A stretch of 64,000 nucleotides of DNA, from NCBI RefSeq assembly GCF_000756375.1, contig NZ_JNFD01000006.1, positions 1 to 64,000 of the forward strand. Direction: 5' to 3'. The notes under the pieces are model-generated. The model was not told the origin of the DNA, ran no database searches, and saw nothing but the letters and a program-made list of their open reading frames with translations. Within the stretch, counting starts at the first letter, position 1. Every line of letters starts with the position of its first letter. This document shows, one piece after another, positions 9,403-17,858 of the stretch. This DNA is from Sphingopyxis sp. LC81 (GTDB taxonomy: Bacteria > Pseudomonadota > Alphaproteobacteria > Sphingomonadales > Sphingomonadaceae). Position numbers and translations under genes: made by a program.

Positions 9403-10884
9403 CTAAAGCGCTTCGGCGATGGCGACGAGCGCGCGGTCGACAGCGGCGGTGGCCTGCGCGTCGGTGTCCTCGGGCATGTCGTTGGCGAGCGCCGAGAAGA
9501 TCAGCGTCCGGCCGCTGCGCGTCGTCAGATAACCCGACAGCGCGCGCGACGCGTTGAGCGATCCGGTCTTGGCGAACAGCTTGCCTTCGAGGATCGTGCC
9601 CTTGAAACGGCTCTGCAACGTGCCGTCGCGCCCGGCGATCGGCAGCGTCTCGCGCCAGGCCATGCTCCACGGCTGGCGCGCGATCCAGCTCAGCAGGCCG
9701 ACGGCGGCGCGCGGCGTGACGCGGTTATAGGACGACATGCCCGACCCGTCGGCGAAGTGATAGCCGGTCGCGGGCAGCCCCGCCTGCGTCATCACCCGCC
9801 GCATCACCGCCTGACCATCGGCGATCGAGCCGCTGCCCGCCTGCCGCGCGACGCGCCGCAGCATCAGTTCGGTATGGAGATTCTGGCTCTCCTTGTTGAT
9901 TCGCACCATATTTTCGGCGAGCGACGGCGCGGGCAATTCGGCGAGCATCGCGGGTTCGGCGGGCAGGGTGGCCGGCATGCCCTTGCGGTTCTCGGGATCG
10001 TCGGCGGGCGTCAGCGGCCGGTGGCGCACCTCGATATCGCCATCGACGCGTACCCCGCGTGCGCGCAGCAGCTCGCCGAGGCGCCACGCCGCATGATGCG
10101 CCGGATCGTCGATTCCATAGCGCAGCGTCAGGGGCGCGACCTCGGCGCCGACGGTGCCCGTCAGGCGAAGGACGCCGCTGTTCGGCATGCGGTCGGCGGT
10201 GATCGCTTCTTCCTTGCCCGCAACGGTCGTGACCCGATTTTCGATGATATAATAGCCGGACGCCTGCACGCCCGGCGCGGCGCCGACCGCGCCCGGCGCC
10301 AGCTTCACCACCAGCTCATTGTCGTCGAGCGTCAGCGCGGACGTGCCGGTGCCGTAACGCGACTGGATATTGTTCCAGCTCATCCCCGGGCCCCAGCGTT
10401 CGTCGGGGAACCAGCTGTCATCGCCGATTATGTTGCGGACATGGCGCGTCTTTGCCGCGACCGCATCGGCGAGCACCTGCAGGCAATCGACCTTGCAGTC
10501 GTCGGCGCTCGACAGCAGCGCGTCGCCGCGGCCGTGCAACACGACGTCGACCTTGCCATCGGCGCCCGTTTCGAGCCGCACGCCGGTGCCCTTCGCCGTG
10601 CGCTGGAGCAACGGCAGCTCGGCATAGGCGATCGCGGTCGTGAACATCTTGGTGTTCGAGGCGGGGATGAAGCGCTCGTCGGGCGCGATCGACAGCAGCA
10701 CTTCGCCGTCGAGCGTCGTGACGAGCAGGCCGAAGCGCGACCCCGCGGGTCCCGCGGCCAGTTTCTGTTCGACGGCCGTCAGCAGCGGCGCGGGCGCCGG
10801 GCTCGTCTGCGCGTGGGCCGCGGTTAGCGAAAGCGACAGCGCGAGGGCCAATGCGAGCGCGAGGCGTCCAATCGATGTCGTCAT
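9403..10884 (-). CDS. dacB: D-alanyl-D-alanine carboxypeptidase/endopeptidase (PBP4, S13 family)
   Basis: 493-aa periplasmic penicillin-binding protein that trims or cleaves peptidoglycan peptide cross-links. A signal peptide ends near 'LTAAHAQT'. All three active-site motifs are present: SxxK (S76-NT-K79), SxN in 'GMSSYNRV' and KTG near residue 439 ('LFAKTGSLN'), with a large insertion between the first two as usual for the S13 family. The start is the ATG at 10884, one base after the stop of the upstream hydrolase; a longer frame to 11241 only overlaps that gene and lacks a signal peptide. It is the last gene of the operon beginning at dgcN, so it is presumably made together with D-amino-acid catabolic enzymes rather than as a housekeeping PBP. 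Confidence 0.9.
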   Translation of the reverse strand: MTTSIGRLALALALALSLSLTAAHAQTSPAPAPLLTAVEQKLAAGPAGSRFGLLVTTLDGEVLLSIAPDERFIPASNTKMFTTAIAYAELPLLQRTAKGTGVRLETGADGKVDVVLHGRGDALLSSADDCKVDCLQVLADAVAAKTRHVRNIIGDDSWFPDERWGPGMSWNNIQSRYGTGTSALTLDDNELVVKLAPGAVGAAPGVQASGYYIIENRVTTVAGKEEAITADRMPNSGVLRLTGTVGAEVAPLTLRYGIDDPAHHAAWRLGELLRARGVRVDGDIEVRHRPLTPADDPENRKGMPATLPAEPAMLAELPAPSLAENMVRINKESQNLHTELMLRRVARQAGSGSIADGQAVMRRVMTQAGLPATGYHFADGSGMSSYNRVTPRAAVGLLSWIARQPWSMAWRETLPIAGRDGTLQSRFKGTILEGKLFAKTGSLNASRALSGYLTTRSGRTLIFSALANDMPEDTDAQATAAVDRALVAIAEAL

Positions 10885-10885
10885 G

Positions 10886-11908
10886 TTAATTTCGTTTGTC
10901 CCAGCCTGTAATGACCCGCTCGCCCACCGCGGGGCGCAGGATCGTGATGCCGCTGTCGGCGTGGCGGGTCGGGTGGACCCGGTTGGTGAGCAAGGTCCAC
11001 GCAAGGCCGCGCTCGAAATCGATCCACAGACCCGTGCCGGTAAAGCCCGTGTGACCGATCGTGTCGGCCGAACAGGCGTCGCCGCCATGCCATCCGGCAA
11101 AGGCGCGTTCCCAGCCCGAGGTGCGGTGCTGCTCGTTTGCAGTGCGCACCTCGGCGAGCATCGCGGGCGACAGGATTTCCCCGGCGAGCATCGCGCGCGC
11201 GAACCCCAGCACGCCGTCGACGGTGCCGAACAGCCCCGCATGACCCGGCGCGCCGCCGAGCGCGAAGGCGTTTTCGTCGTGGACCTCGCCCTTCATCACG
11301 CGCCCGCGCCAGCTGCAATTTTCGGTGGCGACCGCCGGACCGGGCGGCGGGCCGAAGCCGAGCCCCTCGCCGAGCGGCCAGCCCGACAGCGGCGCGCCGG
11401 TGAGGCGCTCGATCGCGATGCCGAGCAGGATGAAGTTGATGTCCGAATAGACCGGCGGTCCATGGCGCCATTCGCGTTGCAGGACAAAGGCGCGCAACCG
11501 CGCGGGATCGTCGCCATAGGTATAGATGGGCTCGACCGCGGGCAGGAAGCTGCGGTGCATTAGGCAATCGCGGAAGGTCAGCCGGCGCTCGGCGGCGCCC
11601 GCGACATCATATTGGCGCAGGTCGGGTATCGCGTCGGTGAGCGGCCGATCGAGGTCGAGGCGCCCCTGTTCGGCGAGCGTCAGGATCATCGTGGTCGTCG
11701 CGATCACCTTGCTGAGCGAGGCGAGGTCGAACCAGTGATCGCGGGTCAGCCCCTCGCGCTCGGGGACGAGCGCGGCCATTCCGGCGAGACGCACGGCGCT
11801 TTCGCCGTCGGCGGACACGATTCCCAGCGCGGCGCCGGGAATGCGGCCGCTTTCGACCGCTTCGAGCGCGGGGGCAAATGCTTGTTCGCAGATCGCCTCG
11901 ACCGTCAT
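10886..11908 (-). CDS. Serine beta-lactamase-fold hydrolase, probably cytosolic
   Basis: 340-aa member of the class C beta-lactamase/D-aminopeptidase/esterase superfamily (S12-like). Motifs: S64-LS-K67, Y154-SD, and an HTG in 'IGHTGFTGTGLW'. Unlike true AmpC enzymes it has no signal peptide: the ORF starts directly with a folded-domain sequence, and its start overlaps the stop of the AmpG-like gene by four bases. That places it in the cytosol, downstream of an importer. I therefore favour a peptidase or amidase working on imported D-amino-acid-containing peptides over antibiotic resistance; this is inference. Esterase activity is an alternative. Confidence 0.8.
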   Translation of the reverse strand: MTVEAICEQAFAPALEAVESGRIPGAALGIVSADGESAVRLAGMAALVPEREGLTRDHWFDLASLSKVIATTTMILTLAEQGRLDLDRPLTDAIPDLRQYDVAGAAERRLTFRDCLMHRSFLPAVEPIYTYGDDPARLRAFVLQREWRHGPPVYSDINFILLGIAIERLTGAPLSGWPLGEGLGFGPPPGPAVATENCSWRGRVMKGEVHDENAFALGGAPGHAGLFGTVDGVLGFARAMLAGEILSPAMLAEVRTANEQHRTSGWERAFAGWHGGDACSADTIGHTGFTGTGLWIDFERGLAWTLLTNRVHPTRHADSGITILRPAVGERVITGWDKRN

Positions 11909-13413
11909 GTCGGCACGCGGCCCTTCACGCGCACGATGATCGGCAGCAGGAAGATCGCGGCAAAGCTCAGCGCGCCCGACAGCAGAAAGAAACCGTCATA
12001 GCCGATCTCAGTCTGCATCGAGCCCGACGCGCCCGCGAGCAGGCGCGGCAGCAGGAAGGCGAAGCCCGAAAGCAGCGCATATTGAGCACCCGGATAGGTC
12101 GGGCTCACCAGCATCGACAGGTAAACGACGAACACCGCGCCCGCGAACCCGTTGCCGAACTGGTCGACCGCAACCGAGGTATAGAGCACGAAGGCCGAGG
12201 GCTCGCTGTGCCACAGCCAGACATAGATCCAGTTGCCCGCCGCCGCGGTCACCGCGCCGATCCCCAGCGTCCAGCCGAGCGACAGCCGCGTCGAGAGAAA
12301 GCCGCCGAGCGCGACGCCCACCATGCTCGCCGACAGCGCGACGACGCCGTCGGCGACACCGATCTGGTGCAGGCTGTAACCCTTGTCGTTCCACAGCGGG
12401 TGCGAGAGCGTCAGCGCCAGCACATCGCCCATGCGATAGAGCGAAACGAAGGCGAGCACAGCGAGCACGGGCGTGCCGTAACGCCAGAACAGCTCGACAT
12501 AAGGCGCGGCAAAGGTTGAGACGTTCGAAAGCGCATCGGCGGGCAAGCGGCGAATGCGGGGAAGCGCGAGCGCCAGCGCGACGAAGGGCAGCAGAGCGAT
12601 CGCCAGCACGACCGGCGTGACATTGGTCTTCGCCGAGATGCCCGCGCCTTGCGCGGCCGAGAGCAGCGCCCAGCCGACCACAGCGGTGACGAGTGCGGCG
12701 GCGAGTATGACGAACAGGCTGGTGAGCGTCCCCGCGACCAGCGCCTGCGTCCGGCCGCGGGTGCCTTGATGTTCGGGCCGCATCGCCGCGAGGATCGGGA
12801 AGGGCAGGAAGGCGGCGAGGGCGATCACCAGATAGGCCCAGGTCCAGTCGGCCCATGCCGCGACGAGGATCGCGCCGCTGCCCGCGGCGACCATCGCGCT
12901 GCGGTAGCCCCAGAGGTTCGCGGCGACGATCGGCGCCTGTTCGGCCTGCGTCGGCGCAAGTTCGATGCGCCAGCCGTCGGCGGCTACCTCCAATGTCGTC
13001 GTCCAGAAGGCGAGCAGGACCGCGAACAGCGCGGTAAGCGGCAGGCTCTTGTCGCTCGAGGTGAAGGCCATCGCGACCATCGAGAGGAAGATGCCGAGCT
13101 GCGACAGCATGATCCACCCGCGCCGGCGTCCCCAGAAACGCGCGAAGCCGGGGATGTCGTAGCGCTCGATCAGCGGCGCCCAGGCAAATTTGAAGGTGGG
13201 TAGCAGCGCGATCCACGCGAAAAAGCCGATGATGACGATATCGACGCCATGCCGCGCGAGGCGCAGCGTCAGCACCGCGTTGAACATGTAAAAGGGCAAT
13301 CCGGCAGAAAAGCCCAGCAGCAGATAAAGGCCGAGCAAGCGCCGTGCCGATGGCTTGGCGGGCAGGTCGCCCGCCAGCACGCCGGCAACGGCTTCGGCGG
13401 CGGCGGCGGTCAC
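11905..13413 (-). CDS. ampG: AmpG-like MFS permease (muropeptide importer family)
   Basis: 502-aa inner-membrane permease with 12-14 predicted helices. It carries features of the AmpG branch of the MFS: 'GFSAGLPFYMFNAVLTLRLARHG' near the N-terminus, 'KFAWAPLIERYD' and 'RRRGWIMLSQ'. Characterised AmpG proteins import GlcNAc-anhydroMurNAc-peptides released during wall turnover. It overlaps the neighbouring genes by four bases on both sides (13410-13413 and 11905-11908), so it is translationally coupled to an amino-acid symporter and a cytosolic serine hydrolase. No nagZ, ampD or ldcA homologue is in the window. The substrate may be a muropeptide or a smaller peptide; the family call is firm, the exact cargo is not. 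Confidence 0.78.
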   Translation of the reverse strand: MTAAAAEAVAGVLAGDLPAKPSARRLLGLYLLLGFSAGLPFYMFNAVLTLRLARHGVDIVIIGFFAWIALLPTFKFAWAPLIERYDIPGFARFWGRRRGWIMLSQLGIFLSMVAMAFTSSDKSLPLTALFAVLLAFWTTTLEVAADGWRIELAPTQAEQAPIVAANLWGYRSAMVAAGSGAILVAAWADWTWAYLVIALAAFLPFPILAAMRPEHQGTRGRTQALVAGTLTSLFVILAAALVTAVVGWALLSAAQGAGISAKTNVTPVVLAIALLPFVALALALPRIRRLPADALSNVSTFAAPYVELFWRYGTPVLAVLAFVSLYRMGDVLALTLSHPLWNDKGYSLHQIGVADGVVALSASMVGVALGGFLSTRLSLGWTLGIGAVTAAAGNWIYVWLWHSEPSAFVLYTSVAVDQFGNGFAGAVFVVYLSMLVSPTYPGAQYALLSGFAFLLPRLLAGASGSMQTEIGYDGFFLLSGALSFAAIFLLPIIVRVKGRVPT

Positions 13414-14648
13414 GCTTTCTCCTCCGGCTCGACCGCCTTTTCCCAGCGCGCGACTACGCTGGTGACCGTCAGGTTCGCACTTGCGCTTGCGACGGTGCGT
13501 GTCATGTCGAGCAGCCGGTCAAAGGGCAGGACGAAGCCGACGACGAGCGCGGTCTGCTCGGGCGAGACGCCGACCGCGGAGAGCACGGCGGCGAGCATGA
13601 ACAGCGACGCCGACGGGATCGGCGCGGTGCCGAACGCGGCGAGCGCGCCGGTGAGCAGGACGATCGCCAGCATCGGCAGATCGGGTTCGACGCCGACCGC
13701 CTGCAGCGCAAAGATGCTGAGCAGCCCGACATACATCGCGGTGCCGTCCTTGCCGATGCTCGCGCCGATCGGCAGCACGGTCTTTGCGACGCCGGGGGCG
13801 ATCCGCAGATCCTCGAGCGCGATGCGGAGCGCGACGGGCAGGGTGGCGGCCGAGGAGGCGGTCGAAAAGGCGACCGCCAGCGCATCGACGATGGTGCGAT
13901 AGAAGCTGAGCACCGGCCGCCGCGCGACAAGGGCGATCAGCGGCAGGTGGACGAGCAATATCTGCAGAATCACCCCCGCCGCGACCCCGACCGCGAGCCA
14001 GCCGATGTTGGCGAACACCGCGACGCCATTGTCGGCGACCGCCTTTGCGATCAGCGCGAGGACGCCGAAGGGGGTGATTTCCATGACGATGCGCACCAGC
14101 TGGAACAGCACCTGTCCCGCCGATTGCAGCAAATCGGCCATCGGGCGCCCCGCTTCGCCGGCGAGGATGACGCCGAAGCCGAAGAGGATCGAAAAGAAGA
14201 TGATCGCGAGCATATCGCCCTCGACCAGCGCCTGCACGATATTGACGGGGACGATGCCGATCAGCTGGTCGTGCAGCGATTTGGGCTCGCCGAGCGCGTG
14301 CGGAACGGCGTTGCCGAGCGCGGCGCCCTGTCCGGGTTCGAGCAGCAGGCCGACGATCATCCCGATCGACACCGCGCAGAAGGTCGTCGCGGCGAACAGG
14401 CCCACCGTCCGCGCGCCGACCGACCCCAGCTTGCGCGGGTCGGCGAGCGCGGTGACGCCCGACGCGATGCTGATGAAGACGATGGGGACGACGAGCATCC
14501 GGATCACGCGGACGAACAATTCGCCGATGAAGGCGATCGCGCCGGTCGCCGCAGGCCACAGGAGCCCCAGCAGCACGCCGACGACCATCGCGCCCAATAC
14601 GCGTTGCCACAGCGGCACTGCGAACCAGCCGCGAAGAAACCCCGTCAT
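13410..14648 (-). CDS. Dicarboxylate/amino acid:cation symporter (DAACS family)
   Basis: 412-aa inner-membrane symporter of the GltP/DctA fold, which takes up glutamate, aspartate or C4-dicarboxylates with protons or sodium. Seen: eight hydrophobic segments, the serine-rich re-entrant loop 'AFSTASSAATLP', 'GKDGTAMYVG' in helix 7 and 'AAFGTAPIPSASLFM' in the second hairpin. I chose the ATG at 14648, which has AGGGGGA upstream; a TTG at 14672 overlapping the previous stop is the alternative. Its position directly after the DgcN/DgcA-like pair makes D-glutamate (or N-acetyl-glutamate) uptake the likeliest job, which is inference. Confidence 0.85.
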   Translation of the reverse strand: MTGFLRGWFAVPLWQRVLGAMVVGVLLGLLWPAATGAIAFIGELFVRVIRMLVVPIVFISIASGVTALADPRKLGSVGARTVGLFAATTFCAVSIGMIVGLLLEPGQGAALGNAVPHALGEPKSLHDQLIGIVPVNIVQALVEGDMLAIIFFSILFGFGVILAGEAGRPMADLLQSAGQVLFQLVRIVMEITPFGVLALIAKAVADNGVAVFANIGWLAVGVAAGVILQILLVHLPLIALVARRPVLSFYRTIVDALAVAFSTASSAATLPVALRIALEDLRIAPGVAKTVLPIGASIGKDGTAMYVGLLSIFALQAVGVEPDLPMLAIVLLTGALAAFGTAPIPSASLFMLAAVLSAVGVSPEQTALVVGFVLPFDRLLDMTRTVASASANLTVTSVVARWEKAVEPEEKA

Positions 14649-14668
14649 CCGTCCCCCTGTTTGTCGTA

Positions 14669-15661
14669 TCAAATACCGCCCCAGAAACCGGGCTGTGGCG
14701 GCGCCATGATACCGTTCGCCGCGCTGACCCCGCCCGCGCGATCCTCTGCAAGCCAGAGCGGTCCGTCAAGGTCGACGAAGCTGCTCGTCGCCGCGATGGC
14801 CCAGGCGGGCGCGATCGAGAGCGACGAACTGATCATGCAGCCGGTCATCACACCGAGCCCACGCGCGCGCGCCGCCTCTGCGAGTTCCAGCGCGGCGGTC
14901 AGCCCGCCGGTCTTGTCGAGCTTGATGTTCACGACGCCGTAGCCGTCGGGCAGCGCCTCGAGATCGGCCGCGACATGCACCGCTTCATCGGCGGCAATCG
15001 GGATCGCCGAGCGAAAACCGATGAGGTCGCGGTCGGCATCGGCGGGGAGCGGCTGTTCGAGCAGGTCGATGCGCAGATCGGTCATCAGGCCCTGCAGGTC
15101 GCGGACCTCCGATATGGTCCAGCTTTCATTGGGGTCGACGATCATTTTCGGCTTGGGCGCCGCGGCGCGTACGGCCTTGAGCTGCGCGGCCGGATCGCTC
15201 TGGTCGACCTTGACCTTCACCAGCGGCGCGTCGGCGAGCGCTGCGGCGGCGATCGCCATGCGGTCGGGCGCGTCGAGGCTGACCGTCATCGCGGTGACGA
15301 TCGGGCGCAGCGGCTTTTCGATGCCCAACGCCGCCGCGAAATCGCTGCCCGCAAGCCGCAGTTCCAGATCCCACAGCGCGCAGTCGACCGCGTTGCGCGC
15401 GGCGCCCGCGGGCATCAGTTGCAGCAACTCCTGCCGCCCCACGCCGCTTTCGATCGCAGCGCGCGCGGCTTCGATCGCGGCGATCGTGCTTTCGACATTC
15501 TCGCCATAGCGGGGGTAGGGGACGCATTCGCCGCGGCCGGTGACGCCGTCCTGCGCGATGGCGACGGTCACGACCTCGGCGGCGGTCTTGACCCCGCGCG
15601 AGATGCGAAACGGCGTGTGCAGCGGCAGGACTTCGCCGGCGACGGTCAGGGCGCGGGGCAT
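14669..15661 (-). CDS. dgcA: N-acetyl-D-glutamate racemase / dipeptide epimerase (enolase superfamily, DgcA-like)
   Basis: 330-aa enolase-superfamily enzyme of the muconate-lactonising subgroup. Catalytic K149-x-K151 and the opposite-face K247, with metal ligands D176 ('VDPNES'), E202 ('LLEQPLP') and D225 ('IAADEAV'), are all in place. The family includes L-Ala-D/L-Glu epimerases (YcjG/YkfB) and DgcA, which racemises N-acetyl-D-glutamate to N-acetyl-L-glutamate. The gene lies 10 bases after a DUF1611 gene, the partner of DgcA in the described D-glutamate pathway, so I prefer DgcA; epimerisation of the Ala-Glu dipeptide from muropeptides remains possible. The start is ATG 15661; the longer frame runs into the neighbouring gene. 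Confidence 0.82.
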   Translation of the reverse strand: MPRALTVAGEVLPLHTPFRISRGVKTAAEVVTVAIAQDGVTGRGECVPYPRYGENVESTIAAIEAARAAIESGVGRQELLQLMPAGAARNAVDCALWDLELRLAGSDFAAALGIEKPLRPIVTAMTVSLDAPDRMAIAAAALADAPLVKVKVDQSDPAAQLKAVRAAAPKPKMIVDPNESWTISEVRDLQGLMTDLRIDLLEQPLPADADRDLIGFRSAIPIAADEAVHVAADLEALPDGYGVVNIKLDKTGGLTAALELAEAARARGLGVMTGCMISSSLSIAPAWAIAATSSFVDLDGPLWLAEDRAGGVSAANGIMAPPQPGFWGGI

Positions 15662-15671
15662 CGCCGGGCGA

Positions 15672-16694
15672 TCAGACGGTTTCGGCGGTGGCGGGCGTAT
15701 CGAGCAGCCGGTCGAGGATCGCCTCGACCCCGAAACGATAGGGATCGCTGGTCGGCAGCCCGAACTCGGCCTCGGTCGCCGCGCACAAGGCACGCGCGTC
15801 GTCCTCGGGCATCGCCGAGGTGTTGAGCGCGATGCCCACCGCTTTCACGTCGGCATTGGTCAGCCGCGCCACGCGCAGATTGGCCTCCAGCGTTTCGGCA
15901 ATTCCGGGCAGCGGATAGTGCGGCAGGCCGCGCATATGCGGGCGCACCGGGTCGTGGCAGAGGACGAGCGCGTCGGGCTGCGCGCCGTGCAGCAGCCCCG
16001 TCGACACGCCCGCGAACGAGGGATGATAGAGCGAGCCCTGGCCTTCGATCAGGTCCCAGCCATCGTCGCTGCGCGCGGGCGAAATCTGTTCGATCGCGCC
16101 CGAGATGAAGTCGGCGACCACGGCGTCGAGCGGCACGCCGTCGCCCGCGATCAATATGCCGGTCTGTCCGGTCGCGCGGAAATCGGCGGCCACGCCGCGC
16201 TTTTCGAGCGCGCTGGCGAGGCACAGCGTCGTGTACATCTTGCCGACCGAACAATCGGTGCCGACGGTCAGCAGCCGTTTGCCCGCGCGCGGCTTGCCAT
16301 TGCCGATCGGAATGTCGGGGCGCGGGTCGCGCACGTCGTGGAGCTTGCGGCCGAGCCGCGCCGCGGCTGCAATTAGGCGCGGTTCGGCGTTCAGCCGGTG
16401 GTGCAGCCCCGACGCTATGTCGAGCCCGGCCTCCATCGCGGCGAGCGCATCGACGATCAGAGCCTCGCCCAGCTTGCCGCCCGCGTTGGCAATGCCCAGC
16501 ACCAGCGTCCGCGCGCCGGCTGCGTGCGCGGCGGCGAAATCCATGCGCGGCAGGTTCAGCGTCAGCGGGCAATCGTCGTGGCGATATTCGCCGACACAGA
16601 TGTCGGGCCGGAACACCGCGAGACCGCGCGAGGTCTTGATGTCGGCGGGGTCGCTGGAGTGGCCGAGGTAGAGAAGATAGGGCGTTTCGATCAT
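15672..16694 (-). CDS. dgcN: D-glutamate N-acetyltransferase (DUF1611 family, DgcN-like)
   Basis: 340-aa DUF1611 protein. A Rossmann-like N-terminal part (about 1-130) precedes a P-loop-type C-terminal domain beginning 'LLTVGTDCSVGKMYTTLCLA', with the phosphate-binding loop G145-TDCSVG-K152. DUF1611 proteins paired with an enolase-superfamily enzyme have been described as DgcN, which acetylates D-glutamate so that DgcA can racemise it to N-acetyl-L-glutamate. This is the first gene of the minus-strand operon running to dacB. A 19-bp dyad about 85-100 bases upstream of its start is a candidate LysR operator. The family call is firm; the reaction rests on known homologues and context. Confidence 0.85.
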   Translation of the reverse strand: MIETPYLLYLGHSSDPADIKTSRGLAVFRPDICVGEYRHDDCPLTLNLPRMDFAAAHAAGARTLVLGIANAGGKLGEALIVDALAAMEAGLDIASGLHHRLNAEPRLIAAAARLGRKLHDVRDPRPDIPIGNGKPRAGKRLLTVGTDCSVGKMYTTLCLASALEKRGVAADFRATGQTGILIAGDGVPLDAVVADFISGAIEQISPARSDDGWDLIEGQGSLYHPSFAGVSTGLLHGAQPDALVLCHDPVRPHMRGLPHYPLPGIAETLEANLRVARLTNADVKAVGIALNTSAMPEDDARALCAATEAEFGLPTSDPYRFGVEAILDRLLDTPATAETV

Positions 16695-16776
16695 GGATCC
16701 GGGAAACCTGCGTGATGATGAGAGGCCGATATTATCCCTTGCTGCCGTAACGCCCCAATATCTAGCGCCCCATATC

Positions 16777-16795
16777 CTATAGCTTGACGCTATAG
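16777..16795. promoter_or_regulatory. Perfect 19-bp dyad, candidate LysR operator of the dgcN operon
   Basis: CTATAGC-N5-GCTATAG, a perfect 7-5-7 inverted repeat holding a T-N11-A core (T16780, A16792). It overlaps the stop codon of the lysR gene and lies about 82 bases before the dgcN ATG. Two related direct repeats, GATATGGGGCG and GATATTGGGGCG on the minus strand, lie between it and dgcN. Confidence 0.55.
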
Positions 16796-17674
16796 CCCCT
16801 CGATCACCGTCGCGAGCACCGCGAGGAACGCCGAGGCGGTTCGCGATGGCGGGCGGTTCTGCAGATAGACCGCGTTGATGTCGAAGGTGATCGCGGGCTG
16901 CAGCGGCCGGCTCGACAGCCCGGGGGGCAGCGCGGCATGCGCGGTGAAATTGTCGACGATCGCCATACCGACCCCCGCGCCGACCAGCGCCGCCGCGACA
17001 TAATAGGTGCGCGCCGACACCACTTCGTCCAGCTCGACCTCGAGCCGGCTGAGCTCGCTCGACAGCATCCGTCCGATCGGGCCGCCTTGCACCGGGCTGA
17101 TGAACTTGTGCCCGCGCAGCTCGTCGAGGTGCAGGCGCGGCGGGGCGCCGGGCATGTCGCCTTCGCGATAGATGACAACCAGCTCGCCCTCGCCGATCAC
17201 CTGATGCGCGACGGGCGCCGACAGCGGCACCTCGAAACTGATCGCGATGTCGGTTTCATGTTCGTAGAGTTTGCGCACCATTTCGTCGTGATGCAGCGTC
17301 TGGAGATCGAACATGATATCCGCATGGTCGCCCATGAAGCGCGCGACCGCCTCGGGGATCGCACCGAGGCCGAGCGACGGAAGCGCCGAAATGCGGAGCA
17401 GCCCGCCGCGCCCGTGACGCAAATTCTGGCACGCCTGGCGTAGCGAGCGCACCCGGTCCTGAATGTCGGAGACTTCGGCGAACAGCGTGTGCGCGTCCTG
17501 CGTCGGGATCAGTCGCCCCTTCGACCGTTCGAACAGGGTCAAGCCGATCGACCGTTCGGCATGGCGCAGCACCTTGGTCACCGACGGCTGCGACACGTTG
17601 AGCGACCGCGCGGCGGCGCTGACCGTGCCGTGCAGGAAGACCGCGTGGAATATCTCGATCTGGCGCAGGTTCAT
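16790..17674 (-). CDS. LysR-family transcriptional regulator (probable regulator of the D-Glu cluster)
   Basis: 294-aa LysR regulator. The N-terminal winged helix carries the recognition pattern 'SAAARSLNVSQPSVTKVLRH', followed by a linker helix and a periplasmic-binding-like effector domain with 'LRISALPSLGLGAIPEAVARF'. The start is taken as ATG 17674; a TTG nine codons upstream is possible. It lies between the dgcN operon (downstream, same strand) and the divergent D-aminoacylase gene, the classic position for a LysR activator. Near-identical 7-5-7 dyads lie on both sides of it, so auto-regulation and control of both units are expected. The effector, perhaps D-glutamate or its N-acetyl form, is not readable from sequence. 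Confidence 0.88.
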   Translation of the reverse strand: MNLRQIEIFHAVFLHGTVSAAARSLNVSQPSVTKVLRHAERSIGLTLFERSKGRLIPTQDAHTLFAEVSDIQDRVRSLRQACQNLRHGRGGLLRISALPSLGLGAIPEAVARFMGDHADIMFDLQTLHHDEMVRKLYEHETDIAISFEVPLSAPVAHQVIGEGELVVIYREGDMPGAPPRLHLDELRGHKFISPVQGGPIGRMLSSELSRLEVELDEVVSARTYYVAAALVGAGVGMAIVDNFTAHAALPPGLSSRPLQPAITFDINAVYLQNRPPSRTASAFLAVLATVIEGL

Positions 17675-17754
17675 CCCGTTACGATCCCGAAGTTGCGACA
17701 CCGGGGCATGCGATTGCCCCTTGTTTTGGCCGGATATTGTTGTGGCTTTGATCT

Positions 17755-17773
17755 CTATGCCATCGGGTTATAG
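17755..17773. promoter_or_regulatory. 19-bp dyad in the lysR / D-aminoacylase divergent promoter
   Basis: CTATGCC-N5-GTTATAG, a 7-5-7 dyad with T-N11-A at T17758 and A17770, the same geometry as the perfect dyad at 16777. It lies 81 bases before the lysR start and 86 bases before the D-aminoacylase start, midway in the 184-bp divergent spacer. Confidence 0.5.
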
Positions 17774-17858
17774 GGGGTGCAACAACGCTGTCTGGACGCG
17801 GGACGTGCAATCGAGACATCTTCATCCTTGATAATAGCTCCATGGAAGGATCACGCCG

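Noticed and set aside
9403-11241. A 612-codon frame that would fuse an extension to DacB
   Set aside because: The first 119 residues are an out-of-frame reading of the hydrolase gene; ATG 10884 gives a proper signal peptide.
10886-11908. Antibiotic-resistance beta-lactamase
   Set aside because: No signal peptide and coupling to an importer; the fold also covers peptidases and esterases, so a resistance call is not supported.
14669-15661. Calling the racemase simply an L-Ala-D/L-Glu epimerase
   Set aside because: Residues fit both functions, but direct pairing with DUF1611 favours DgcA; the epimerase is kept as the alternative.
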